Assembly (NCBI GenBank): GCA_040507035.1
Contig: JBEVVR010000023.1
Location: 62,001 to 126,000 of the forward strand
DNA: 64,000 nucleotides
Direction of reading: 5' to 3'
DNA from: Thiodiazotropha sp040507035
GTDB lineage: Bacteria; Pseudomonadota; Gammaproteobacteria; Chromatiales; Chromatiaceae
How positions within the stretch are numbered: the first letter of the stretch is position 1; the number at the start of each line of letters is the position of its first letter. Shown here piece after piece: positions 41,932 through 50,185 of this stretch. The notes under the pieces were generated by a model. It saw only the letters and a program-made list of their open reading frames with translations. It made no database searches and had not been told where the DNA came from. The position numbers and the translations under genes were made by a program.

Positions 41932-42513
41932 ATGGCGAATGGAGCTAGAGATCCACTACAAGCCATACAGCTGCGCAATCAGGAGCTGGAGCAGCTGTTG
42001 GCTGCCTGTGCCCTCAAGGACCGCAAGGCGTTTTCCCGTCTCTACAGCATCACATCAGCGAAACTATATGGCGTTGTGCTGCGTATATTAAACAGAGAGG
42101 TGTTGGCACAAGACTGCCTGCAGGAGGCCTACATCAAGGTGTGGAACAACGCGGCTGACTATCGTTCGCAAGTGGCGGCCCCTTTGACTTGGATGTCGGC
42201 GATTGCGAGAAATCAGGCGTTGGATCTGTTGCGTAAGCACAAGCGGGAGTTGTTGGAGGGTGATGACAAACGCCCGCAGCGGGTTGACGATGACCCGCTG
42301 CCACTGGATGGTCTGAGTCGTAGTGACGAGGGTAGGCGTCTGCAGCAGTGTCTGCAGCAGTTGAAGCAACAACAGCGACAGGTCATTGCCTTGGCCTATT
42401 TCAAGGGATTGACCCATGATGAGCTGGCAGCCTACACCGACACGCCACTGGGTACCGTCAAGACATGGATACGTCGCGGTCTGGATCAATTACGGAGGTG
42501 TCTTGAATCATGA
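41932..42513 (+). CDS. ECF-family RNA polymerase sigma factor
   Basis: A 193-residue ECF sigma factor: region 2 (AFSRLYSITSAKLYGVVLRIL, DCLQEAYIKVWNNAADYR, PLTWMSAIARNQALD) and region 4 (QQRQVIALAYFKGLTHDELA, TPLGTVKTWIRRGL). It is encoded with an overlapping anti-sigma gene of the RskA type, matching SigK-RskA-like pairs that respond to envelope or redox stress. ATG at 41932 follows a GGGGGG ribosome site; an earlier in-frame ATG at 41872 is less likely. Confidence 0.93.
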   Translation: MANGARDPLQAIQLRNQELEQLLAACALKDRKAFSRLYSITSAKLYGVVLRILNREVLAQDCLQEAYIKVWNNAADYRSQVAAPLTWMSAIARNQALDLLRKHKRELLEGDDKRPQRVDDDPLPLDGLSRSDEGRRLQQCLQQLKQQQRQVIALAYFKGLTHDELAAYTDTPLGTVKTWIRRGLDQLRRCLES

Positions 42514-43202
42514 TGCCTGATAAAGAAACTGAAACGCGCAATATCCTTGCCGGTGAATACGTCCTCGGTACCCTGGAGGGTGAGGAGCGCATCGAGTTTG
42601 AGCGGCTTTTACGATCGGATACCCAGCTTCAGGAGGAGGTTGAAGCCTGGCAACGGCGAATGGCGCCCATGCTGGATACCATTGAGCCGGTAACGCCACC
42701 CGAGGCAGTGTGGGATCAGATCTCCCGGCGCATCGAAGCGACCGATCCTGATCCGGAGGAGGGCGGCGGTATTTGGAACAGCCTCAGCTTCTGGCGTAAT
42801 CTCGGGATGGTCACCGCCACCCTGGTCTTGGTACTGGGTATGGCCCTGATGACAACCAGGCAGGGGGTGATGGAGATGGAGAGCATCATGGTGGTCCTCA
42901 ACGATCAATCAAGGCCCGGTTGGTTGGTGGGTGCACCTGCACATGAGCGTTTTCTCAAGGTCAAAGCCGTAGAGCCGACGCCTTTACCGAAAGGTAAAGT
43001 CTGTCAGCTATGGTTGGAGGATGAGCAGGGACAGCTTCATCCCTTGGGGCTGCTACCTCACGATGGCAGTGAGGTGATGGATCTGCCAGCAATCCTCGGC
43101 GATCAGGATCGATTCAAGGTCTCGATAGAAGAGCTGAAACAGCTGCCAAAGGATAAGCCGAGTAGTGAGATCGTATTCGAGGGTAGTCTGACCGAGATCT
43201 GA
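42510..43202 (+). CDS. RskA-family membrane anti-sigma factor
   Basis: A 230-residue protein: N-terminal anti-sigma region with LAGEYVLGTLEGEERIEFERLL, a single membrane helix (about 94-112, NLGMVTATLVLVLGMAL), and a periplasmic RskA C-terminal domain (PKGKVCQLWLEDEQGQLHPLGLL). It should hold the ECF sigma factor at the membrane until released. Its start overlaps the sigma stop (ATGA). Unlike zinc anti-sigma factors it lacks an HxxxCxxC motif. Confidence 0.9.
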   Translation: MMPDKETETRNILAGEYVLGTLEGEERIEFERLLRSDTQLQEEVEAWQRRMAPMLDTIEPVTPPEAVWDQISRRIEATDPDPEEGGGIWNSLSFWRNLGMVTATLVLVLGMALMTTRQGVMEMESIMVVLNDQSRPGWLVGAPAHERFLKVKAVEPTPLPKGKVCQLWLEDEQGQLHPLGLLPHDGSEVMDLPAILGDQDRFKVSIEELKQLPKDKPSSEIVFEGSLTEI

Positions 43203-43534
43203 ACACACTCTCTGATCCCTGCCAAGTAGCCTTGTCCAGCACTCGGAAATAGCCGGTTTAAGAGACTAAATTCATCAGGGATGCTTAAGGATTAGTTGGA
43301 TGAGTCTCTGGTATCGGTTGTTGTTATCTTCCTGGCTCTGGTTTTCTTGAGCGTTCTGACGTGGTTTAATTCCATAAATTCAGTTTGGTTTTTCCCTGCT
43401 TTAATGACATACGATTGGGGTATGGATTGCTTGCCATTGGCTAAATCAAATTGGCAAGAGAGGAGGGATATGTGGATGTGGAAGCGTCGCGGAGTTGTAT
43501 GTAACGCATTGTTATGAAATAAAAAAAGATACCA
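43203..43534. other. intergenic region without a supported feature
   Basis: A 73-codon frame at 43296 begins with TTG, has no ribosome site and no family resemblance; I see nothing else. Confidence 0.45.
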
Positions 43535-46084
43535 ATGCAAATGTGGAGAAGCAAAGGCCTGATACCTGACCTGGATTCCTATCGAGGGCGCTATGCTCTT
43601 TTCTCCTTACTGGTCGGTGCGGCTTTGGTCAGTTTTGCCTACCTCGGGTGGAGTCTCGTCAACAATATCAGCCAGAGACAGATTAATAATATCACCGCCC
43701 GTACCATTGCGGCTGGTGTCCTGGTAGATGCCCAAACCCAGCTCAATCTGTTGGAAAACAATCTGCAGCGTATCCTCAATGAGCCGATGGCGGAGGAGTT
43801 GACCGCGACAGAGGATGCACTGCACAACCTTGAACAGGTACTCATCGATCTGATTGATTCCCTGAAGAGGTTGCCCTCGGATGAGGGCAAGCTGGCCGAG
43901 GGTATGCTCGAGGATAAGCTGCAACTGGAGCGGCAGGTGCAGAGACTGATCGATGTTCGGCGTGATGTTGAAGGCTGGTTTCCCGCGATGAACCTGATGC
44001 TGGAGGAGATGTATCCCCACAACAAGGGCATACTCAGCCAACTGCAGCTGCTGCGTCAGGAGGTGGAGGTGGGGTTTCCTCTGCCTCAGCAACTCGATGC
44101 GTTAAATCAAATCTCCACCCTTCAGAGATTGTGGCTGGGAATAACGGGTGAATTGCGTCTGATGGTGGCCAATCGGTTTGGTCTCTTCGCCACCAATCGG
44201 GAAGCCGAACTCTCCAGACATAGTGAAAATGTCACCGATTTTTCAGAACGCTTCAACATGCATTTACATAGACTCGAGGGCTACTTCGATGCCAACGAGC
44301 AGGGATTTATTGTCTCCGACAGCATGAGCGAAATGCAGCTCCACTACAAATCCTGGATGAATAGTTACCGGCAGGTCATTACGTTCATGGATAAGCCCAA
44401 CTGGCGCATGGATCTACACATCATGCGAGAGAAGATCACTCCATTGCTGGATCGCATTCGTCAACGCTTCTCGCGTATCGATCTGACCCTCGATACTCAA
44501 TCGGCCGATGGCATCACTCAGCTCACCGACACTGCAAAACAGCTGTCACTGTCAATTCTTGGTATGGCATTGTTGGGATTACTATTGCTCTTTCTTGCCT
44601 TTCAGTTTATCAAGCGCAATCTGTTGCAGCCGATTGGGCATACCGCGTCGGCGTTGAAACAGGAAGCCAGAGGCGGCTTGGAAATCAAGCTGCCAGCCGA
44701 GAGCAATCTGCGGGAGATTCAGGATCTGCTCGATGCCTTCAGTGATATGCGGCAACAGGTGCACAGTAGGCAGCGTCACTTGGATCATGTCGCCCACCAT
44801 GATGCTCTGACCCAGCTTCCCAACAGGGTTTTGTTTCACGACAGACTTGAGCATGCATTGGCAATAGCACTCAGGGGTGATGGACTGATCGGGCTTATGT
44901 TTCTCGATCTGGACCGCTTTAAGCAGGTGAATGACAGCCTGGGCCACCTGGTAGGGGATGAGTTGTTGAAGCTCATCGCGGAACGCCTGACCTCCCTGGT
45001 GCGTAGTTCTGACACCGTCGCTAGATTGAGCGGTGATGAGTTTGCAATTCTGATCGAGGGGATTTCGAGTCGCGAAGCTATGGTACCTCTCGCGGAAAAG
45101 GTTTTACGGGCCATAGAGCAACCGGTAGTGGTGGCTAACCAGGAGCTGCGTGTCTCTGCATCCATTGGCATAGCGATGGCACCCCTGGACGATGTCTCTG
45201 CCGACTTTCTTATCCGCGATGCCGATACCGCCATGTATGAGGCGAAGCGTCAAGGGCGTGCCGCTTATCGTTTCTTCAACAACGAAATGACAGCGCGGGC
45301 GGCGGAGGGGCTGCAGCGGGAGAATGAGGTTCGTTTGGCGGTGGAGGCGGGACAGTTCAACTACCATTTCCAACCGATTCTTGAGTCTAACACGGGTGAG
45401 TTATACTGTTATGAAGCCCTACTGCGTTGGCAACACCCGCAGCGCGGTACGCTGACTCCTGATCAGTTTCTGCCGGTGTTGAATGACACCGGGCTGATTA
45501 CGACGCTGTTTTATCCGCTTCTCGAGCAGGCCATCAAATTTCAACAAGAGCACAGTTGCGGAGCAGAAGATGTGGCCATCTCATTCAATCTCTCCGCCAG
45601 GCTGCTCAATGACCCGGTATTTTGCCGCAATCTGCTGGAGAGCCTGGTGGCGAACAAGATATCCCCCCACTCTCTTATTCTCGAGATAACGGAAGATATC
45701 CTGACTCAAGAACTGGCAGAGGCGGACCGTTTTCTGCAACAGGCGAAGGCGCTTGGGGCACGGGTCGCGCTGGATGATTTCGGTACCGGCCAGGCCTCCC
45801 TCGGTCACTTGCGGCAGTTTCCCTTCGATCTGCTCAAGATCGACAAAGAGTTTGTCAGCAATGTTGTTTTGGACAGCAACGATGCCAGTCTGGTGCGTGC
45901 AATGATCCAGTTGGCTCACGCCTTCAATATCGAAGTCGTCGCCGAAGGTGTGGAGAATGAGGGTCAACTGACTTTTCTTCAGCAACAGGGGTGTGACTAT
46001 ATACAGGGTTATCTGGTCGGATCCCCCAGGCACAAACGCCACTCCTCGAAGGCTCTGCAGGCAACGCTTCTCTTTGAAACCTGA
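43535..46084 (+). CDS. GGDEF-EAL cyclic-di-GMP turnover protein
   Basis: An 849-residue membrane protein. Helices at about 25-45 and 333-355 bracket a 285-residue helical periplasmic sensor. A HAMP-like linker is followed by a GGDEF domain (about 415-580; DLDRFKQVNDSLGH, motif SGDEF) and an EAL domain (about 595-840; YEALLRW, FNLSARLL, EITED, DDFGTGQASL, KIDKEFV, VAEGVE). The EAL catalytic set is complete, so phosphodiesterase activity is likely. SGDEF is a tolerated variant, so the cyclase could be active or serve as a GTP sensor. It stands alone before tRNA-Glu. Confidence 0.93.
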   Translation: MQMWRSKGLIPDLDSYRGRYALFSLLVGAALVSFAYLGWSLVNNISQRQINNITARTIAAGVLVDAQTQLNLLENNLQRILNEPMAEELTATEDALHNLEQVLIDLIDSLKRLPSDEGKLAEGMLEDKLQLERQVQRLIDVRRDVEGWFPAMNLMLEEMYPHNKGILSQLQLLRQEVEVGFPLPQQLDALNQISTLQRLWLGITGELRLMVANRFGLFATNREAELSRHSENVTDFSERFNMHLHRLEGYFDANEQGFIVSDSMSEMQLHYKSWMNSYRQVITFMDKPNWRMDLHIMREKITPLLDRIRQRFSRIDLTLDTQSADGITQLTDTAKQLSLSILGMALLGLLLLFLAFQFIKRNLLQPIGHTASALKQEARGGLEIKLPAESNLREIQDLLDAFSDMRQQVHSRQRHLDHVAHHDALTQLPNRVLFHDRLEHALAIALRGDGLIGLMFLDLDRFKQVNDSLGHLVGDELLKLIAERLTSLVRSSDTVARLSGDEFAILIEGISSREAMVPLAEKVLRAIEQPVVVANQELRVSASIGIAMAPLDDVSADFLIRDADTAMYEAKRQGRAAYRFFNNEMTARAAEGLQRENEVRLAVEAGQFNYHFQPILESNTGELYCYEALLRWQHPQRGTLTPDQFLPVLNDTGLITTLFYPLLEQAIKFQQEHSCGAEDVAISFNLSARLLNDPVFCRNLLESLVANKISPHSLILEITEDILTQELAEADRFLQQAKALGARVALDDFGTGQASLGHLRQFPFDLLKIDKEFVSNVVLDSNDASLVRAMIQLAHAFNIEVVAEGVENEGQLTFLQQQGCDYIQGYLVGSPRHKRHSSKALQATLLFET

Positions 46085-46158
46085 AAGATTCCCGCTTACG
46101 GCATGGTTTCGGTCGTCATCCGGCTTAAGAGTAGCCTCAGAATGGTGCGGTCAAGGCC

Positions 46159-46187
46159 TTGACAGAGATGGTAAAGTACCGTAGATT
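46159..46187 (+). promoter_or_regulatory. sigma70 promoter of tRNA-Glu
   Basis: TTGACA (46159-46164), a 17-base spacer, TAGATT (46182-46187), then a GC-rich discriminator (CGCGC) as in stringently controlled stable-RNA promoters. Starts about 40 bases before the mature tRNA. Confidence 0.75.
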
Positions 46188-46235
46188 TCGCGCTCCACTT
46201 TTGCATGGGTATCTCAGGATCCCGAGCAGAAGCCT

Positions 46236-46311
46236 GTCCCCATCGTCTAGAGGCCTAGGACACTGGCCTTTCACGCCGGTAACAGGGGTTCGACTCCCCT
46301 TGGGGACGCCA
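46236..46311 (+). tRNA. tRNA-Glu (TTC)
   Basis: Seventy-six bases with encoded CCA. Acceptor stem GTCCCCA/TGGGGAC, D arm GTCTAGAGGCCTAGGAC, anticodon arm CTGGCCTTTCACGCCGG with anticodon TTC, and T arm AGGGGTTCGACTCCCCT. Intact cloverleaf. Confidence 0.97.
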
Positions 46312-46312
46312 T
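46291..46312 (+). repeat. possible attB: 3' end of tRNA-Glu
   Basis: The last 21 bases of the tRNA plus one. An imperfect copy (19 of 22 identical) lies at 47678-47699, so the 1.4 kb between them may be an old insertion. Confidence 0.5.
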
Positions 46313-46490
46313 CGCTATATAACCCGGATCGAGCAAGGCTCCAATCTGTGTTTTGCCCTCAAAGCTATAGGTTTTCCGCCCGTTAAACACTACGGGCCGA
46401 AAATCTATCGGTTCTACCAAGAGCTTCCTGAACGCCTGACGTATATAGGGTATAGTTATATTGGTCACTACAGTCTGGTAGTTAACGTTT

Positions 46491-47420
46491 TTAACCAATA
46501 CGTCTATTTATTTTCAGAAGACCAAGTCCGACCAAACCAGTGACCAAGAGGAGCAGTGCTGATGGCTCGGGGACAGATGTGACCCGCCACACCGAATCTG
46601 CATCACTTATGTAGATTGCTCCCTGGGCGTCAAAAACGATATCATGCGGTCCATTGAATGGTGGATTGCTATTGCCAGCGAAGCCAGATGCGAACAAGCT
46701 AATATTCCCTTGTGCATCAACTCTGAAAATCTCCTGAGTCAATATATCCGATATAAAAACCTCACTGTTATACGATCCTGTATATCCAACACCAAAAGCA
46801 CTGAAACTCCCGATTATGTCTACAGTACCCGATTGACTTGAAGAATATGCAGTGCCTGTAAGGTGATCAGTAAAGTAAAGCGTCCCATCACTGCTAATAG
46901 AAATCCCATAAGGGCCGTTAGGTGCACTAAAGCCGGATAAGAAGGTTGTGTTTGCTCCAGTAGTGCCATCTATTCTGGAAATAGTGCCATCCCCTGAGTT
47001 GGCGATGAACAAATCGTTTTTATATGAGGCTATTTCGGTCGGATAGGAATAGCCCGAAGAGAACAGGGCAGAGGTACCATCGTTTAATATTCTGTAAACA
47101 TTACCTAAGCCATTGGACACAAACAGTTGATCATCATCCGTGATGGTTAGACCATTGGCAAAACCATACCCTGAGGAGAAAAGAGAAGCCGTTTGAATTC
47201 CAGAGGTGGGGGAACTAACACGGTAAACATGTCCGTCGTTGTAACTGGAAATGTACAGTCTTCCACTGCTGTCGAAATCCATTGCGTGTAGTGCAGAGCC
47301 AGGAATAGAGGTTACGAGTTCGACGTTATATCTTGTGTCATGGATGATTGGAACTGCGTATAGGGTGATGGAAAAAGTTGCCAGTACAGCTAGCCATGAA
47401 AGTAAAATAACTTTTTTCAT
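46491..47420 (-). CDS. PEP-CTERM beta-propeller (NHL-like) protein
   Basis: A 309-residue secreted protein: signal peptide (KKVILLSWLAVLATF), then NHL/SMP-30-like beta-propeller repeats (MDFDSSGRLYISSYNDGHVYR, LTITDDDQLFVSNG, GISISSDGTLYFTDH, DIVFDAQGAIYISD), and a C-terminal PEP-CTERM sorting signal: VPEP, a hydrophobic helix LLLLVTGLVGLGLL and an Arg-containing tail. PEP-CTERM proteins are processed by an exosortase and usually end up in the extracellular matrix. An ATG four codons upstream (47432) is an alternative start. AT-richer than neighbours, and placed between tRNA-Glu and a copy of its 3' end. Confidence 0.87.
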   Translation of the reverse strand: MKKVILLSWLAVLATFSITLYAVPIIHDTRYNVELVTSIPGSALHAMDFDSSGRLYISSYNDGHVYRVSSPTSGIQTASLFSSGYGFANGLTITDDDQLFVSNGLGNVYRILNDGTSALFSSGYSYPTEIASYKNDLFIANSGDGTISRIDGTTGANTTFLSGFSAPNGPYGISISSDGTLYFTDHLTGTAYSSSQSGTVDIIGSFSAFGVGYTGSYNSEVFISDILTQEIFRVDAQGNISLFASGFAGNSNPPFNGPHDIVFDAQGAIYISDADSVWRVTSVPEPSALLLLVTGLVGLGLLKINRRIG

Positions 47421-47496
47421 TGGAATATCCATATGTAGCAATTACATTTCCCAGTTACTCAATAGGCAAAGCCAAAGAGCCTCTTTGTCATTTTCC

Positions 47497-47512
47497 TGCA
47501 ATATGCGTGCAA
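47497..47512 (-). promoter_or_regulatory. sigma54-like promoter of the PEP-CTERM propeller gene
   Basis: Minus strand TTGCACGCATATTGCA matches TGGCACG-N4-TTGCA at all fixed positions except the first G of the -24 pair. Start expected near 47486, giving a leader of about 65 bases. PEP-CTERM genes are often controlled by RpoN with the PrsK/PrsR system. The lost G weakens the call. Confidence 0.5.
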
Positions 47513-47677
47513 AAAATAATTTTTACAGTTACATCAGACTGTTATGAAACCCAAGCACTAGACTGCGAAAAGAAATTGTAAGGAAATCCGTCACATATGA
47601 AGTATCTTCCTAGTTTTTGATTAAACTGCTTGGCCACTGGACGGCATATACAACCCAGTTATAGGTTAAATAGGCAT

Positions 47678-47699
47678 CAATTCCCCTTGGGGATGCCAT
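47678..47699 (+). repeat. imperfect copy of the tRNA-Glu 3' end (possible attachment site)
   Basis: CAATTCCCCTTGGGGATGCCAT against CGACTCCCCTTGGGGACGCCAT in the tRNA: three differences in 22 bases. No other part of the tRNA is present. Consistent with a decayed att site. Confidence 0.5.
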
Positions 47700-47801
47700 A
47701 GAGTCAGATTCATAGTGATTCAACAGCCCCACATACCTTTTGCGGGGCAGTAACAGTTGGATGACGACTTACTCGGTTATATGTTTTGCGATTCGGCAGG
47801 C

Positions 47802-48104
47802 TTATTTGGATTTTCCAAGCATGCCGTCGATGATGCTTTCGCAATCCAACCAATCCTCCACATCATGACCCGGTTCAAAGTTGCGCTGTTCGGCCCGATA
47901 GTAGGCCATGGTCGCAATCATCTCATAGCGCTCTCTTGGGCTGATAGAAGGCTTTGTGCTGCCTTTCTTCGTGGTTTTTTTAGCGGTTACTTTCTTGGCG
48001 GCTACCTTTTTCTTTACTGTCTTTTTTTTGCTCACCTTGGCCTTGGTTTTTTTCTTTGTTGCGGTGCTCTTTTCCTCTTTGCTGGCCACGTCTTTGCTCC
48101 CCAT
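47802..48104 (-). CDS. DUF2934 protein with lysine-rich N-terminus
   Basis: A 100-residue protein. The first half is a low-complexity Lys/Ala/Thr/Val tail (KKKTVKKKVAAKKVTAKK) like histone H1-type or AlgP-type tails. The second half is a DUF2934 domain (SPRERYEMIATMAYYRAEQR, DVEDWLDCE). The basic tail suggests nucleic-acid or polyanion binding; the DUF2934 function is unknown. A separate gene with no operon partner. Confidence 0.8.
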   Translation of the reverse strand: MGSKDVASKEEKSTATKKKTKAKVSKKKTVKKKVAAKKVTAKKTTKKGSTKPSISPRERYEMIATMAYYRAEQRNFEPGHDVEDWLDCESIIDGMLGKSK

Positions 48105-48198
48105 TGGTTAATGTAATAAATGTAGTTTAATAAGTGCGCGTGACACTCTCGCTACAGCTGCTTTATATGCGATTCATGGTTGACTTGTCTAGTCATTC

Positions 48199-49833
48199 TT
48201 AGGTGATGACGCTAGGTTTTGTGCGTCCTGTCCGCTGTTCGATTTCCGCCAAATCCAAGGCAATACCCACCAGCTCCGTGAGTGCGGTTTCGGGGGTCTG
48301 CATCTGTTTGGCGGGATCCGCCTCATAGGCCTCAAGATAGACCCGCAGGGTTGCCCCCTCGGTGCCAGTACCTGAAAGGCGGAAGACAATTCTAGAGCCG
48401 CCGACAAAGCCCACACGGATACCCTGATGTTCCGCTCGGCTGCCGTCCACAGGGTCCGTATAGGCGAAGTCATCTGCATATTCAACGGAATAGCCGTTTA
48501 GGGCTTGGCCGGGAAGCTGTGTAAGCTTGTCCCGCAATGAAGACATCAGCGCCTCGGCATCTTCCTTGTCGATGGCTTCATAGTCATAGCGTGTATAGTA
48601 GTTTCGGCCAAATGCCTTCCAGTGGTCGGTCACGATCTTCTCCACCGACTGTTGTTTTACCGCAAGCATGTTGAGCCAGAAGAGCACTGCCCAGAGACCG
48701 TCTTTTTCACGGATGTGATCGGAACCGGTACCGAAGCTCTCCTCACCACAAAGGGTGATTTTCCGATCATCCAGCAGATTACCGAAAAATTTCCAACCGG
48801 TGGGCGTCTCGAAGCAGGGCAGTCCCAGCTTGTCCGCCACCCGGTCCGCTGCCTGACTGGTGGGCATGGAGCGTGCCACACCGTTAATGCCGGCGCTGTA
48901 GCCCTTGATGAGATGGGCATTGGCTGCCATCACCGCCAAGCTGTCGCTGGGGGTGACGAAAAAATTACGTCCCAGGATCATGTTTCGATCCCCATCCCCA
49001 TCGGAGGCGGCGGCGAAATTGACCGCGTTTGCACCCTGAGCGAGTTCGACAAGCTCATGGGCGTGGACCAGGTTCGGGTCGGGATGGCCGCCACCGAAGT
49101 CGGGCTTGGGGGTTCCGTTGATCACGGTTCCCGGTTCTGCGCCCAGTCTATGCTCCAGGATCTCCTTTGCATATGGGCCGGTGATCGCATGCATGGCGTC
49201 GAATCTCATGCTGAACACACCGGATTCGAAAAGCATGCGGATGCGGTCGAAATCAAACAACTCCATCATCAGGTCGGCATAGTCCTTGACCGAATCGATG
49301 ATCTCCACGAGCGTGTCGCCGAGGCGGATCTCCCCCTGGGTGTCAAGGTCGATGGGTGGCGTCTCTATGGTTTGGTATTTCCTGATCTCCTTGGTGCGCT
49401 GAAAGATCGCTTCGGTCACCGCTTCCGCAGCGGGGCCTCCGTTGGGAGTATTGAATTTAATGCCGAAATCCTCGTCGGGACCGCCGGGATTGTGGCTGGC
49501 GGACAGAATGATGCCGCCATCGGTTTTATATTTACGGATAATGCAGGATGCGGCGGGGGTGGAGAGCAGACCACCGCAGCCGACCAGGATCCGTTTTACC
49601 CCATTTGCGGCCGCCATGCGTAGGATGATCTGGATCGCATCGCGGTTGTAGTATCGGCCGTCCCCACCGAGAACGAGGGTGCCACCCTTAAGATCGGTTT
49701 GTGTATCGAAAACCGCCTGGACAAAGTTCTCTAAATAGTGAGGTGTTTGAAATACTTTGACTTTTTTTCTCAGACCGGAAGTGCCAGGCCGTTGATCATC
49801 ATAGGGTTGTGTATCGATTGTGACATTTTTCAT
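48199..49833 (-). CDS. pgm: phosphoglucomutase (alpha-D-glucose specific)
   Basis: A 544-residue alpha-D-phosphohexomutase of the long PGM type: substrate start RPGTSGLRKKV, phospho-serine loop ILSASHNPGGP near residue 125, metal-binding loop ASDGDGDRNMI near 278, sugar-specificity loop GEESFGTGSDHIREKDG near 360, and phosphate-binding RLSGTGT at the end. It interconverts glucose 6- and 1-phosphate, so it can supply the nucleotide sugar used for sucrose and glycogen synthesis. Monocistronic. Confidence 0.95.
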   Translation of the reverse strand: MKNVTIDTQPYDDQRPGTSGLRKKVKVFQTPHYLENFVQAVFDTQTDLKGGTLVLGGDGRYYNRDAIQIILRMAAANGVKRILVGCGGLLSTPAASCIIRKYKTDGGIILSASHNPGGPDEDFGIKFNTPNGGPAAEAVTEAIFQRTKEIRKYQTIETPPIDLDTQGEIRLGDTLVEIIDSVKDYADLMMELFDFDRIRMLFESGVFSMRFDAMHAITGPYAKEILEHRLGAEPGTVINGTPKPDFGGGHPDPNLVHAHELVELAQGANAVNFAAASDGDGDRNMILGRNFFVTPSDSLAVMAANAHLIKGYSAGINGVARSMPTSQAADRVADKLGLPCFETPTGWKFFGNLLDDRKITLCGEESFGTGSDHIREKDGLWAVLFWLNMLAVKQQSVEKIVTDHWKAFGRNYYTRYDYEAIDKEDAEALMSSLRDKLTQLPGQALNGYSVEYADDFAYTDPVDGSRAEHQGIRVGFVGGSRIVFRLSGTGTEGATLRVYLEAYEADPAKQMQTPETALTELVGIALDLAEIEQRTGRTKPSVIT

Positions 49834-50185
49834 ATTCTACTCATAACTGCATGTGTCATTTTATCTATATGGTGCGTTATTCAAACTCATATGGGAACCC
49901 TACCCGGCAACATACAGCCTTGTCGAGGCGACCCGGAATATTTATCGGTTTCTATGAGAAAAAGATATTCTAATCAATGGCTTGCAGGGTCATGACGGGT
50001 GATTGTTTGAGTTAGGAAATAGTTCATAGAAAAAAGCAGCTTAGAGCTGGAGGGTTGATCGATCCTAGGGTGATCTCAATTTCTCGACTTATGGGTTTAT
50101 CCTGCGTATCTTATCTCGACCCTCCACCTTCGTGTGTGGACGCTGTTGTTTTTAATGCGAAATGGTTAAATCCTAAATTCGACTG
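49834..50185. other. divergent intergenic region, no clear feature
   Basis: Between pgm and the barrel gene. I searched for -24/-12 boxes, palindromes and terminators and found none worth listing. Confidence 0.45.

Larger units (their letters stand above)
47421..47801. other. intergenic region with sigma54-like promoter and tRNA fragment
   Basis: Holds the promoter candidate at 47497-47512 and the tRNA-Glu 3' copy at 47678-47699. No gene supported. Confidence 0.5.

Noticed and set aside
43296..43517. 73-codon plus-strand frame before the GGDEF-EAL gene
   Set aside because: TTG start, no ribosome site, and composition like random AT-rich sequence.
47437..47452. GGGAAATGTAATTGCT on the minus strand as a -24/-12 promoter of the propeller gene
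   Set aside because: Spacing fits, but the transcript would start only a few bases before the ATG, leaving no ribosome site; the element at 47497-47512 fits better.
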